DNA of 64,000 nt from Manis javanica. Lineage: Eukaryota; Chordata; Mammalia; Pholidota; Manidae. The notes under the pieces were generated by a model that did no database searches, had not been told where the DNA came from, and worked only from the letters and a program-made list of their open reading frames with translations. The stretch covers positions 115,040,173 to 115,104,172 of the forward strand of contig NC_133156.1 in assembly GCF_040802235.1 (NCBI RefSeq). The letters run 5' to 3'. The position numbers were made by a program, and so were the translations under genes. Below are positions 1 to 12,027 of the stretch, one piece after another; position 1 is the stretch's first letter; every line of letters begins with the position of its first letter.

Positions 1-1071
1 ATGGGAGAATATATTGTAAATGACATATCTGACAACAGGTTAACATCCAAAATATATAAAGAACTCACATGCCTCAACACCCAAAAAGCAAATAACCCAG
101 TTAAAAAATGGGTGGAAGATATGAACAGACAATTCTCCAAAGAAGAAAGTCAGATGGCCAACAGACACATGAAAAGATGCTCCACATCGCTAATTATCAG
201 GGAAATGCAAATTAAAATCACAATGAGATATCACCTCACACCAGTTAGGATGGCCAGCATTGAAAAGAGAAAGAACAACAAATGCTTGTGAGGATGTGGA
301 GAAAGGGGAACCCTCCTACACTGCTGATGGGAATATAAGCTAGTTCAACCATTGTGGAAAGCAATATGGAGTTTCCCCAAAAATCTAAAAATAGAAATAC
401 CATTTGACCTGAGAATCCCACTCTTTGGAATTTACACAAAGAATACAAGTTAGCAGATTCAAAAAGACATATGTACCCTTACGTTTATAGCAGCACTATT
501 TACAATAGCCAAGATATGGAAGCAACCTAAGTGTCCAACAGTAGATGAATGGATAAAGAAGTTGTGGTACATATACACAATGGAATTCTTTTCAGCCATA
601 AGAAGAAAACAAATCCTACCATTTGTAACAACATGGATGGAGCTGGAGGATATTATGCTCAGTGAAATAAGCCAGGAGGAGAGAGACAAGTGCCAAATGA
701 TTTCCCCCATTTGTGGTGTATAATAATGAAGCAAAACTGAAGGAATAAAATAGCAGCAGACTCAATGACTCCAAGAAGAGACTAGTGGTTACCAAAGGGG
801 AGGGGTGTGCGAGGGCAAGTGGGGAAGGCAGGAGAAGGGGATTGAGGGTTATTATGTTTAGTACACATGGTCTAGGGGGTCATGGGGAAGACAGTGTAGC
901 ACAGAGAAGGGAAATAGTGAATCAGTGGCATTCTTACTACACTGATGGACAGTGACTGCATTGGGGTATGGTGGGGACTTCATAATATGGGTAAATGTAG
1001 TAACCACATTGTTCTTTCATGTGAAACCTTCATAAAGTGTTTATCAATAATACCTTAATAAAAAAATCACA
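1..1071 (+). mobile_element. LINE-1 3' part: end of ORF2 plus 3' UTR and A-tail
   Basis: This is the 3' kilobase of an L1 retrotransposon, running off the left edge of the window. Bases 1-291 are open for 96 codons and encode the C-terminal region of L1 ORF2p (motifs such as KANNPVKKW and [10 protein letters not shown], typical of the region after the reverse transcriptase). In-frame stops follow at about 289 and in the next 50 bases, so the copy is dead. The 3' UTR starts near 735 and has a purine/G-rich stretch at about 797-845. The element ends in 'accttaataaaaaaa' near 1057-1071. Its 3' UTR is clearly the same subfamily as the short copy at 60948-61280. The 5' TSD lies outside the window. 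Confidence 0.9.
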
Positions 1072-1384
1072 ATGTAACAATTTCATACACCTCCATCTAT
1101 AATATAGTTGACATATTGATACATACATCACTTGATATTTATCTTACCACCACATAACAACCATAAACCCAAATCCATAGTATAAGGCATTACTAAAATT
1201 TTCTGCTACCTATTTTTTCTTTCCCATTCTATCTATCTATATCTTGCCTCCCATAGAGAGAATCACTTTCCTGGTCTTTGAATTTATCATTCTCCTGCTT
1301 TCAAGAAAGGGTATTTGTATGATACTGAAGGTGGACTTCTTAAAGTTGCTTTTATCGTTTAACTGTAACTAAGATTGATCCACG
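1072..1384. other. AT-rich sequence, nothing recognised
   Basis: There is no convincing gene or repeat here. A short (tcta)n-like run lies near 1230-1245. Confidence 0.4.
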
Positions 1385-1920
1385 TGTCCATAGCTCTAGT
1401 CTGACAAAATTTAATACAGTACCAAGTGTGGATGAGGATATGAAGCATGAATCAATCTCCAAAATGCCTTATGGGAATGTAAATTGGTACTAGAAATTTG
1501 GAGAACAAGTTGACATATCCAGTCCAGTCAAACATTTAACAATTTTGTGATCGAGTCATTCAACAACTAGGCTATAGTCTACAGAAACTCTGACATAGAT
1601 ACATAAAAAACTACTCACAAAAATATCAATAGAAAACATTTTATTAAATACTAAATTGGAAATAGCCTAATTTTGCTCTTCAGCAGAGGGAAAAAACCAA
1701 TGAATTAAAGCTATATAAAAATATGGATGAACCTACAGTTGTAATGTTGAGTAAAAAATCAAGGTGCTGAAGAATACTATGAGATCTAAATAACAAATAT
1801 ATGAAGTTTAAAAAGATACAAAGCTAAACTGTATGTCCTATATATTATATTTATATACATATATGCAAATACATGAAAAATACATATAGTGATGAACAAA
1901 TTTAAGTTAGTTACCACTAC
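1385..1920 (+). mobile_element. Old degraded L1 3' fragment
   Basis: The order of blocks matches the end of mammalian L1 ORF2 and its 3' UTR: 'tgtggatgaggatatgaagca', a poorly kept 'gggaatgtaaattggtac', the 'aaatagcctaa' block, then 'atatggatgaacctacag' and a later AT-rich tail. It is heavily mutated, with many stops and indels, so it is much older than the copy just upstream. Its ends are approximate. Confidence 0.6.
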
Positions 1921-2559
1921 CACTTGTAGTTTGTTGGAAAAGGCAATCTTGGAAAGTTCATAGAGGGTGTCAACTGTTTTGAAAAAATTGTATTTTTATA
2001 ATTTAAGCTGGGTGTTGGATTTTTAAAGGGTTTTTTATTATGTTTAATATCTTTTCTATCAGTTGAATATTTACTGTTTTTTAATAAAGCATTACTAGGA
2101 AACATTCTGGTGGAATTTTTATTTGTTCATTCGTTGTCTTGAAACTTTATAGCTTTCCTAAAAGAATCAAACACCAGAACACAAAATTAGATCCTCTCAA
2201 TAAAAATTTTTTGTAATCAAAGTGGTGCTAGAAGTATGGATGAAATATAAAGATTGCTTTTAGTTGTAAAAAACTAAACAATAAGTCATCAACTGAAAAG
2301 TAATAGTACGGGTTCTATGAGGAGATAAGTCACCATCTTAACTTAGATTTTTTGACAGGCCTTTCAATAGATGCTAGGGGAGCAGGCTAGCCAGCCAGAC
2401 ACCTCTCTGTCATGCCCTCCGACATGTTCTCATAATGGCCTATGTTTAGCAGTTAAATAGAGATTTTCTATTAAATTAAATAATCACGCAGTTCCAAAGA
2501 AAAATAAACTGTTGATAAGTGTTCCTAAGGAGAGGCACATGGTCCTATAAAACATCTAT
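1921..2559. other. Unclassified AT-rich DNA
   Basis: No supported gene or repeat is visible. A less AT-rich patch at about 2355-2420 has no recognisable features. Confidence 0.4.
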
Positions 2560-2745
2560 CTGAGAGAACAGATCAGAAAAGTTGGGAATGGTCTTTTGGA
2601 AGGGAAAGTGATGAGTCAGCGACCTGTAGGACAAATGAATGGTTGAGGAGATATTTCCTGGAAGAGGAAAAGCAAGTTGGAAGGCCTCATGTCCAGAGTA
2701 CAGAGAGCAAGCTCTGTAATAGAGTCAGGGAATACGAGAAAAACA
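2560..2745 (+). repeat. Fragment of dispersed repeat family X
   Basis: Words such as 'aaatgaatggttgaggag', 'ggaagaggaaaagcaag' and 'ggaaggcctcatgtcc' follow the same order as the central part of the long copy at 14460-15310. This is an old, widely dispersed mammalian repeat whose Repbase name I could not fix from memory. Confidence 0.4.
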
Positions 2746-3616
2746 GAAAAATTAGTTTACTGCTAATTTAAATCCTGACCTTACCTCCCACTGTCAACTT
2801 TCCAGTCACTACTCTCTAAACAGAAATCTTTATTCATCTTCAGTCTTAGAGCAACTTTTTGATGAAAAGAGACTGAAAAAAGGCTAGTTGTATAAGACTG
2901 CAGCCTACACGTATCAGTAAAGCTCAGCCACTGTGAACTATCGTTGTTTGAAAATATTTTCAACATATAAAAGCTGTCTCTAACAGTATTCTTTATAACC
3001 CAGTTGTGGTTTAATAATTATTGTTGATTTCTCACTTTTAATCACTTTTTTTGGGGGCTTGGAGGGTTGGAGACTAAAAGAAACTGGGAAATTGCTCCCT
3101 GCTCGTATGAAAAAATACAGAAGCTAGTACAGTATTCTGTGTCTTTTCTCTATTAAAAGCATGTTATTAACTATCATTTAACTCTGATTTGTCAGACTAT
3201 AGAACAATTGATATTTTTAATGCTCCAGGAAGGATTGCTACTTTTAGGGTCTCAATAGCTTTCCACATGAACTAAATTACACCAATTTTCACTGTTCAGT
3301 ATGTGATGGCATAACAATGTAACATTAAATATCTTTTGCGTATAAGAAAATGACTATATGGGGATCTAAGAATAAGTAATTCATCACGTATTTTTTAAAG
3401 GAAAATAACAATTAGTTTGGTTCTGTTCTTTGTAATCTTTAGCAGTGTCATTTTCTCTACATCACTGTTTAAACACAAGATTTCTCTAATTTTATGAACA
3501 CCATCTGGAACATTACATTTGCTATAAAATGGGAGGAATTAATCTAAGTATCATAAATAACATAAATTGCAATTGAGTACATTCTTTTTTTGCTTCTGAC
3601 CTCTCCCTCTATACTC
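2746..3616. other. Unclassified AT-rich DNA
   Basis: There is no supported gene, RNA or named repeat. Open frames here are short and read like chance. Confidence 0.4.
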
Positions 3617-3795
3617 ACCAAATGTAGTAGAAAGATTTCCAGACCTTGAGTTAAAATATATGAGGTTTTAATTTTACTTCCAATTTTAACACATTGGAGC
3701 TTTGTTACATTGTGTCTAATCTTCTCAATCAGCAAAGTTGAAATAATAGTACATACTTTACAAGGTTTTCTCTAAGGAATAATTAAATGGTGCGC
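3617..3795 (+). repeat. MIR SINE remnant
   Basis: An old MIR-like element. 'ccagaccttgagtt' stands for the first conserved block, 'atcttctcaatcagcaaa' for the 'cctcatctgtaaaatgg' block, and 'aataatagtacatactttacaaggttttc...aattaaatg' for the 3' core. It is strongly diverged. Confidence 0.55.
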
Positions 3796-5104
3796 ATACA
3801 AGCATGACTTCAATCTTCTTGGAAGGGGGGATCATGTCTTAAGGACATTGCAAATGTTAATGTCCCAAATAGTGGTCATTAAATTGTATTCTTAGTAATA
3901 TGTTAGCACTCCCTTGCATATAGAATAGGCTCAATTTACACACAAAAAATTAGATCTAATAAATTATTGGGATTACCATTCCAATAAAAGCCTTAACATT
4001 GTAAGTAATTTGAGGGGATAAACGAAAGACCATCTTTCTTCCAAAGTTATCAAGAAATTTCAGTCTTAAGCAACATAGATTGACTCAACAACATATATTT
4101 CACAGGTTCTTTTCTGATAAAACTAAAGTCATTTCATGCCTCGTCTAAAAGTATATACCTTTGGAAAAAAATAGTGTGAAGATATACATTAGACCATGAT
4201 TGATCATGGAGAGGATTGAACTGGATTCATGTCAACAAATGAAGCATCCTTGGAGTAAAAAATGTATTTTTCTCTGTCCTTTTGTTCTGTTAAAGTAAGG
4301 GTATAAACTTTAAGACCTTGGTCTTCTTGATTTTACAGCAGAATGATTTACAGATCTAAGTGAATGGAATCACTCCTCTTAATCTGGAAGATAATGAAAA
4401 CTGCCATTATTTTGAAAGCAGAAGCTTTTTAACATAACATTTTGAGAGATGTGGTATTTTAAAATGTTTTAGAAAACTTCTTCATATATATCCAAATCAT
4501 TTGTACATCCAGAGATGTTGAACTTTCTAATTAGCAGTTATTTGTATTTCAGACAAGTATAAGATCAGACAAGATGAGACAGCTGCTAGTGTCTATATGA
4601 AAGCATATGAACTTAAGGTTCTGAGGGAAGTTCACCATAGAGAAGGATAATAAAACAGTAAAAATAAACCATATGTTGCTAATGATTTAGAATGTGAGAG
4701 CATTTTTTTAACAGCTGAGATCTACTTACATACGGATTTAATTTGTTTTCTGAAATCCAAAGCTTACTGTAATTATCAAAATGGGTAAGTTTCTTCAGAT
4801 CTGGCAATAGAGTATTTTTCTCAGTTTCGCTGTAAAGGTGTCTCCCATCCGTCTGTCCCATTTATTCAGTGGAGAAGGAGTGTGAGCTAAAACAAAAATG
4901 GCCCTAATCCACTCCAATGTCCTCTGTGGCTTTGTTAAAAATCTCCAAATATTTGAAATTCAGAATGTTCACTTAAATTTTCTACAAAATAATATGCTAT
5001 AATAAGCCCCACAAGCTGAAATCATTAGAGCTACAAGTTCTGAAAACTCCTAGAAACTATAAAACTGGTGATGGAAGGGACCTTTAGAGATTTCTGTGGC
5101 AGCC
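3796..5104. other. Unclassified AT-rich DNA
   Basis: About 1.3 kb with no supported gene or classifiable repeat. Confidence 0.4.
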
Positions 5105-5245
5105 TTTTATAAACTGTGGATCCCCAATCTCCTGCATGAAAATCATGAAAATACCATTAAGATGTAGATTCTCGGGTCCCATCCCAACGTATTGAATCAG
5201 ACTCTGTGAGAGAGAACTTGAACCTTTAACAACTTCCCCATGTGA
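5105..5245 (+). mobile_element. MER5/MER20-like hAT DNA transposon fragment
   Basis: The blocks 'gtggatccccaatctcctgcatgaaaatca', 'gtagattctcgggtcccatccca', 'gaatcagactctgtgag' and 'tttaacaacttcccc' match the layout of short non-autonomous hAT-Charlie elements: 'agaatcacctgg', 'gggccccacccc', 'attcagtaggtctg', 'acaagttcccag'. The exact family is uncertain and the element is old. Confidence 0.5.
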
Positions 5246-5264
5246 CAGTCAGTCTCCTTACGGA

Positions 5265-5580
5265 TTGAGAGGCAGCGACAGAGGAAAGTACTGTCCAACA
5301 TGGTAGCCATAGCCACATGCACCCGAGTCCTTGAAATATGGCTACTGACATGCTTGAAGCATAAAATGTGCTCCAGGTTTTGAAGAATCATAAAATATCT
5401 TAATAATTTTATATTGATTACATGGTGAAACTATAATACTGTGGATACAGTGGATTAAATCAAATATATTACTAAAATAAAATTCACTTTTTTTTTACAA
5501 TTTTAATATGGCGACTAGAAATTTCAAAATTACGTATGTAGTTTGCACCGTGCTTCTTTTGGATAGTGCCACTCTCTAGA
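5265..5580 (+). mobile_element. Palindromic DNA-transposon remnant (family Y)
   Basis: It starts with 'gtactgtccaacatggtagccatagccacatg', continues 'ccttgaaatatggctactgacatg', and passes through a long AT-rich centre to an end near 'cttcttttggatagtgcc', which roughly mirrors the start. This is the layout of a common non-autonomous hAT-like element. A second fragment of the family is at 45005-45170. Confidence 0.5.
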
Positions 5581-5917
5581 CTACATGTTGATAATAACTT
5601 CATACCTTTTGGTCAGCTTCACACTGAAACATTCATATTTTCTTAATAATTTGTTAGACTATTCAAAGGATATTGACTTTAATTTTATCTGTGAGGTTCA
5701 AGTACAAAATGTTATTCTTATTACATAAATATAAACTATTTGTTATAAGTTACATGTACTTTAATATTAAGAGAACAATCAGTTCTGTATATAAATATGA
5801 TGTAATTTGAAAGAATAAACTTGAACAATTACCACAGATTCTTAAATTAGGCTATTGTATTAGCATTAACAGTTGACTGCTGTTTTTGAATGAGATTGTA
5901 AACTACTTCTTCCATAT

Positions 5918-5919
<2 letters not shown>

Positions 5920-5962
<43 letters not shown>
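5920..5962. repeat. (TG)n microsatellite
   Basis: About 21 uninterrupted TG units, long enough to be polymorphic and potentially Z-DNA forming. Confidence 0.97.
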
Positions 5963-5964
<2 letters not shown>

Positions 5965-6635
5965 GCATGTGCACTTAATACAGAAACTAGCTAGTTCATT
6001 AAACAAGTTCCCTATTCCACTGAAACACACAGTGGAAGAACATATCCCAATCAACCTTTTTTTGCACTTGTGTGAAAGCCATGTGACTAAGTTCTGAACA
6101 ATGGAATCTGGGTCGAATTGACAGACTATACTTTTAAATATGGCCCACTAAAAACACTCCCATTCAAAAATCTTTCATTCTCCATCAAAAAGTAAAACGA
6201 AGAAAGCTCCAAGGACCTAAAATAAAATGCTACCTCAAAAATGTGAGCTAAGGAGTTCTAGGCAAAGGACATGGCTCCTTCCAAAGAGGAGGACTCCTTT
6301 CAGATTGTTGATACGTAAAAAACTAATAATATTGTGGTAGGTCACTTCAATTTTAGAGTATTTGACATAGCAACTAGCCTGCCCTAACAACAGGTATAGT
6401 TTTAGAATGCTTTCTTTTTTCTTTTAAATCCAAATCAGTAGTGTTTCACACTCATTGCGTACTTGGAGTAAAGCTGTTTTTTCCAGGAAACACACAATTT
6501 TAGAAAGACAAACCTCATAACACACTATTGCTTATCTCAGACATCTGTAACTCATCTTCAACAGTTCATTATTAAAATTGCCTCGATTTGTCATTTTAAA
6601 ATAGCTTCAACTTAATTGCTTGCATTTATATAGAC
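5963..6635. other. Mostly unclassified; weak LTR-like segment
   Basis: At about 6040-6130 'gccatgtgactaagttctgaacaatgga' resembles the 'gccatgtgacc..gttctggccaatg' word seen in the LTR-like segments at 11300 and 54785. The rest shows nothing I can support. Confidence 0.3.
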
Positions 6636-6639
6636 CAGG

Positions 6640-6835
6640 GTTTGGAAATCTTGTTCTGTAAAGAGTCATATAATATATACTTACACTTTGTGAGTCTCTA
6701 TCACAACTAATCAACTCTACTCTTAAAACACAAAAGTAGCTACAAAATATATAAATGAATGGGTATGGCTATGTTCCCATAGAACTTTATTTATGAAAAC
6801 AGATGGTCAACCCACAAGTTTTTCTTTCTAAGGGA
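6640..6835 (+). mobile_element. hAT-Charlie non-autonomous element remnant
   Basis: 'ggaaatcttgttctgtaaagagtcatataatat', 'tgtgagtctctatcacaactaatcaactct', 'aaatgaatgggtatggctatgttcccatagaactttatttatgaaaac' and 'gatggtcaaccc' follow the order of a common mammalian hAT MITE ('ctgtaaagggccagatagtaaatat...gtctctgtcgcaactactcaactctgc...ccaataaaactttatttac'). The family name was not resolved. Confidence 0.6.
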
Positions 6836-6839
6836 GAAC

Positions 6840-9260
6840 CTGCTAAGTAGAAGTTTGGAGGTATTAAATATCAGGATAATTAAATAATATCAGAAGGTAC
6901 TAAATAAAATTCTTTAGCATGCTAAAAATATCACTTTTTTGTGGTACTCTGTATTCAGTTAGCTGTATTTTCTTGTTTAATGTACAAATTTGGATAGATT
7001 GGTACAAGAAGTCTTTCTTGCTTATGTACAAATTTTGGGTAGATTTTTCGGGACTTCATCAAAAAAACATTTTTTAATTTTTTCCTACAATGTTCAGCCA
7101 CTTTACATAACAGTTTGGGCTCGTCTTGATTTCTTACTTGCTTCTGCACTATTTCTTTGCCTACTTAAAAAAAATTTAAGTCCTTGCATAGAACTGACAA
7201 GGCAGCATGTTAAAGAGATGGAAGGAAGAAAATGCAGTTCAGACAGAAAATAATTAATTACCTAAGACTCTAAACGGTCACACATTTAAACTGTCTTGAG
7301 CAAAATCTCTTTGCAGCTTTTTTTCCTGATAATGTTGATGCTCTGTTCATCGTATTATTGTTTGTTAACTTTTTTGGAACATCTTCCTAAATTGTTATTA
7401 AGCTCTGTTTATAAGATCTGCTTTTATGGAAGCTTCATTTAGGTCCAGCTTCAGAGATTTCGTATAATTTTTCTATATCAACAACACAATTGAAATAGAC
7501 TTCCCCAAAAGAAAATAAGTTCTAGGAGAAATAAATATGTTGTAGCAATGTTTTACTATAAATTAATCAGCACACAGAGAGGTAAGGAATGAGAAAATTA
7601 GTTTCAACTAAATGATTTCCTTTAAAAGACTAAAATCTAATTTAGATGAACTTTTGTTTGATTATGTCAATTTGATCAAGGCATATACAAAACAAATACT
7701 TCAGTTCTGTCATTTATATGATTCCTGCCATTTGCGTTTTATGGAATGTTTAATTTTTATCAAACATTTTGGGTCACATTTCATAAAGAAATCTACTAAG
7801 AATAAAGCACCTCATACATATCTTAAATTAAATTAATTTTAAGACCAAAGATAATTTTAAGTGTTCTCTCTTGTTATGTAGTAAGAGTAGATCTCATGTT
7901 TTCTGTCTGTCATAAAAATGAAGAAATGCGAAAGGCTGTGCTATAATCCATTGATTATAATCAGCACAGCATTTGCCTCAGCCAATTATAGGTTTGGGTA
8001 TTTGTTCCTTCCTGGGTGGACTCTCAGTGGTTATTATCAGTGGTTTCCTCTTTTGTTCATAATACTAACTAGGAACAAAATAAGTAGGAACTGGGAAAAT
8101 ATTCTGTAAGGAAAGGTGATGTGAGACACTCCTGCCCTGCTCCCCCACCCCCAATATTCTAATTGTTGGAGAAAAAACAGTTCCCATTTTATAAAGTCAG
8201 AAAGAAGCTTCTTAACAAGTAGGGAATATTTTTCATGAAGCCTTGTAACCATACACAATCCATAATAAATTCAGCAATTTCAAGATATACGCTCATCAAC
8301 CTTTGAACATACTTCTTATATCAGTTTTGAAAGTCCCATTTACCTCTGATCTTGACACTTTTTACCAACTGAGAGTCTAAGATGCTGCCCTAAGACAAGA
8401 AGGATTCTATTTTTATATTATAAGTTTGAATGGTCAAAAAATTCTGAACTTACTGAAGAACTAGAACAAGATCAGGATTTGATGAAGGCTGAAACAGGAT
8501 ATTGCTTACTATTAAGACATGTCATATTTATTCTTCTTTGGAAATCATTCCAGCGCTATCTGAATAATTGTCCTAAGGTAAATAGTCGAGACACTTCAAT
8601 ATTCGCTGGAAATTATTTCGGCACCTACATCAAACTTATTGCTTAAAAATATATTAGTGACTTTGCAAAATAGTATGGTAAGTATAGTTAAAATAATGCT
8701 TGCTTTATCATTAATGCTTTTTGCTTTATTCATGCCATGTGTTTTTTAATAATATGATATATGCATATATCTGTTGAGCACATATCATGATATCTCTAAG
8801 GACAACATAGAGGAAAAAAGTGGTATTTTGCCATTTTTCAGAGAACACAAATATCAGAGAACACTCAGCTCCACAGTATATAGAACACAAAAAATACAAG
8901 ACTATAACAAAGTGTCAGAACACTGTGTTACTTCGATTTTATCATTCTTTAGCTTGAAAAAGTCATGGCTTTTCCTTGTGGTAGGAAGATTCCAAGATCA
9001 GTTCATACATCATGGCCTTTCAAGGCTGCTGTGTTTCAGAAGCACCTGTCTCAAGAGATTGATAGGGCTGCTCTGTTCTTGATCTCCTACTTCTCTCTTT
9101 ACCTACCATCAATCTCACACAAGCAGGATGGCTAAAAGCAGGATTAGTGACAGTGTGACATAGTTCAGAGACTCCTTCTAAGACCGAACAGATGGAGTGT
9201 GCCTGTTATTTGGAAGAATTCCCTTCCTTCTTCAGAATCTTTCAATAAAATAGCACATAA
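6840..9260. other. Unclassified AT-rich DNA
   Basis: About 2.4 kb without a supported gene. The open frames at 6990-7253, 7612-7836 and 8774-9082 show no domain or repeat homology that I recognise and are probably chance. An imperfect hairpin is at 7935-7970 and a palindrome 'gatatatgcatatatc' at about 8756-8771. Confidence 0.4.
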
Positions 9261-9266
9261 ATCCTT

Positions 9267-9267
<1 letters not shown>

Positions 9268-9301
<34 letters not shown>
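9268..9301. repeat. (CT)n microsatellite
   Basis: About 16 uninterrupted CT units, a polypyrimidine tract. Confidence 0.95.
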
Positions 9302-9303
<2 letters not shown>

Positions 9304-9535
9304 CACCTTCAGGCCCTGCTTTCTGACTTTCTATTTCTAGGCTCCACTGAAAAGATTACTATTTTCATATTGGTTTGTTCTGTTAATTTATTTTTTAACT
9401 TCCCCAATCTTTTTCATAATGTAAAACAGAGTTCTATATGACAGTAACAGGGTATCCCACAGAACAGCACAGCAGTAAATTAAGGCAAACTGAGGAAGCT
9501 TTTCACTGTTGAGTCATTTGAGAGAGTCAGTGTAT

Positions 9536-9551
9536 GCTTCAGAAGTTTTTT
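9536..9551. repeat. Left target-site duplication of L1 insertion
   Basis: The 16 bases from 9536 recur exactly at 10542-10557, on the other side of the minus-strand L1. This is a TSD left by target-primed reverse transcription. Confidence 0.9.
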
Positions 9552-10541
9552 TTTGATATCGTTAATGTACAATTATTTGAACAACACATATGGTTACTAG
9601 ACTCCCCCTATTATCAAGTCCCCCCAACATACCCCATTACAGTCAGTTCATCAGCATAGTAAGATGCTATAGAATCATTACTTGTCTTCTCTGTATATAC
9701 TGCCTTTTCTGTGTCCCCCACCACCACTACATTATGTGTGCTAATCGTAATGCCCCATTTTCCCCCTTATCCCTCCCTTCCCACCCATCGTCCCCAGACC
9801 CTTTCCCTTCGGTAACTATTAGTCCATTCTTGGGATCTGTGAGCCTGCTATTGTTTTGTTCCTTCAGTGTTTTCTTTGTTCTTATACTCCACAGATGAGT
9901 GAAATCATTTGATACTTGTCTTTCTCCACCTGGCTTATTCCACTGAGCATAATACCCTCTAGCTCCATCCATGTTGTTGAAAATGGTAGGAATTGTTTTC
10001 TTCTTATGACTGAATAATATTCCATTGTATATGTGTACCACTTCTTTATCCATTCATTTACTGATGGACACTAAAGTTGCTTCCATATCTTGGCTATTGT
10101 AAATCGTGTTGCCATAAACATAGGGGTGCATCTGTCTTTTTCAAACTAGGCTCCTGCATTCTTAGGGTAAATTCCTAGGAGTGAAATTCCTGGGTCAAAT
10201 GGTATTTCTACTTTGAGTTTTTTGAGGAAACTCTATACTGCTTTCCACAATGGTTGAACTAATTTACATTCCCACCAGCAGTGTAGGAAGGAGGGTTCCC
10301 CTTTCTCCACATCCTCACCAACATTTGCTGTTGTTTGTCTTTTGGATGGTGGCCATCCTAACCGCTGTGAGGTGATATCTCATTGTGGTTTTAATTTGCA
10401 TTTCTCTGATGATTAGCAATGTGGAGCATCTTTTCATGTGTCTGTTGGCCATCTGAATTTCTTCTTTGGAGAAGTGTCTGTTCAGATCCTGTGCCCATTT
10501 TTTAATTAGCTTATTTGCTTTTTGTTTGTTGAGGTACATGA
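9552..10541 (-). mobile_element. 5'-truncated LINE-1 insertion with intact TSDs
   Basis: Read on the minus strand, this holds the C-terminal end of L1 ORF2 (open from about 10608 down to 10315, with KANKLIKKW and [10 protein letters not shown] motifs like those of the copy at position 1), followed by a 3' UTR of about 760 bp. The poly(A) is represented by the short T run at 9552-9554. Perfect 16-bp TSDs at 9536-9551 and 10542-10557 define the insertion exactly as 990 bp. The 3' terminus differs from the 'accttaataaaa' type, so it is another L1 subfamily. The ORF2 fragment hits a stop near 10315, so it is non-functional. It is severely 5' truncated, as most L1 copies are. Confidence 0.92.
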
Positions 10542-10557
10542 GCTTCAGAAGTTTTTT
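10542..10557. repeat. Right target-site duplication of L1 insertion
   Basis: Exact 16-base copy of 9536-9551. It begins 'gcttcagaag'. Confidence 0.9.
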
Positions 10558-10744
10558 AAGAAGAGTAGTAAGAAATTCAAAGCTCTGTCTCCTCCCCAGA
10601 TACAGCATGTTTAAATTCTCAATGTTCAGGCAGGTTCTGCAATCGGCAACTTTTTAAACTTTGCATGGTCTTACATTTAATTTTTCTGTGCTGTCTTTCC
10701 ATTTCTTCACTGTACCAAATTATTTCAGTAACAGCAAAAACTAC

Positions 10745-11010
10745 CCATCTTCTAAATCATTCATTCATGCAACTATGATATACAGGCACTGTCCTAGCAT
10801 GAAGGCTGTGAGGACAAGGAAAATAACCCTAGTTTCTGCTTCCCTAGATTTTGTTGTCTAGTCAGTAACTCATACATGAATCAAATAATCCCATAGCAGT
10901 ATTTGTACTAGCTGGCTTTGACATTGCCAATGGTCTTCTGATAATGTGAGACAGAGACCTGACCTAGTTTAGGAAGTCAAGGAGATGCTTGCTGGAGGAA
11001 GCAAAATACT
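10745..11010 (+). repeat. Fragment of dispersed repeat family X
   Basis: 'attcattcatgcaactatgatatacaggcactgtcctagc', 'gaaaataaccctagtttctgcttccctag' and 'gacctgacctagtttaggaagtcaaggagatgcttgctgga' match the 5' part of the family seen at 14460-15310 and 30690-30830. The family is often recognised by the word 'tgtgccaggcactgttctagg'. Confidence 0.5.
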
Positions 11011-11100
11011 TTTTTATTTTCAAGGATGACTAGAAACATTTATATATTTTTTCTGGCAATACATATGTTATCATTATGGGACATAGTTGCCATTTGATAT

Positions 11101-11149
11101 GTTACCAACCCACTAAAGGTTACCAACCACTAAAGGTTACCAACCCACT
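11101..11149. repeat. Short tandem repeat, 17-18 bp x 2.8
   Basis: 'gttaccaacccactaaag' is followed by two near copies, the second lacking one C and the third cut at '...cccactg'. This is a small local duplication inside otherwise unclassified DNA. Confidence 0.9.
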
Positions 11150-11299
11150 GTCCACCCTTTGCCCATGCTCTTTCTACCTACAGAGACTTGACTTTATTTG
11201 TTCAGATTTATCCTCCCCATATTTGGGGGAATATGAGTTTAATGTCAGTCTAACCGAATTATAGTCATTCTATTCTTGTAGGTAATTTGTTTAGGAAAA

Positions 11300-11655
11300 T
11301 CATGAATTGTAAACCTGGCCAATGAGATGTCAGGAGGAGTTTTCTGGGGCCTTCTGGGAAAATGCTTTTTAGGGAGATATGTTAGGAAAACTGCAGTTTC
11401 TGCCTTTGGAGATTGCTGAAAACCTGATATTAAAAAGAGCTGTAGCCTATTTGTAACCACAGACAGGTCATGGAGTTCTCTTAAGTGGAAGAAGGACATG
11501 CAGAAAGGTGGAGGGAACCACGTTCTTGCTGATATCATTTAGTTCCTGGGTTTCCTTTGGTGTCCCTGCCTAGCCTCTGGACCTGATTTGTGAGATGATA
11601 AATAATTATTTTTAAGCCTCTGTCTGCCACTGAAGCCAAAATTATTCCAACTGGG
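11300..11655 (+). mobile_element. Old LTR-type repeat fragment
   Basis: 'ggccaatgagatgtcaggaggagttttctggggccttctggg', a middle with 'ctggacctgatttgtgagatgataaataatta', and 'tttttaagcctctgtctgccactgaag' resemble the start, polyadenylation zone and end of an ancient mammalian LTR. Related words occur at 54785-55165. The family was not fixed. Confidence 0.45.
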
Positions 11656-12027
11656 AAAAAAGGTTCAATTCTTGGGCTTGGTAGACTAATCATAAAATTA
11701 TAACAATAACAGAAAAAAGATATAGATACACACAATGGTTAACTACAGAGAAGCAAGAAATGCTAGAGGATGGGAAATGAATGACTTTGACAAGTTCATA
11801 AAAAATATATTTTCATCTATGACCTTGATAATTTAAGATTTTGGAAAAAGCAATAAAGTATAGCTTTACTCCCCTGCTTACAAAACTTAAAATTTCCAGT
11901 CTTTAGCACACTGCCTTCAATGCCTTATAGAGAAAAACCAATTGATGTTTACTGAGTGAACAAATTAATCAAACCCTTTCAAAAGTATCTAGAGAAGGAT
12001 GAAACTGTTGTATACATTTATTTAACA
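11656..12027. other. Unclassified AT-rich DNA
   Basis: Nothing supportable is visible. Confidence 0.4.

Noticed and set aside
7935-7970. MicroRNA precursor
   Set aside because: The stem is too short (8 plus 6 bp with a 4-base bulge) for a usual precursor of about 60-80 nt with a stem of about 30 bp.
9590-10053. Open frames of about 100 codons on both strands
   Set aside because: They sit in the 3' UTR of the minus-strand L1 insertion and match no L1 protein region.
11101-11149. CRISPR-like spaced repeat
   Set aside because: Only three contiguous copies without unique spacers, in mammalian DNA. It is a small tandem duplication.
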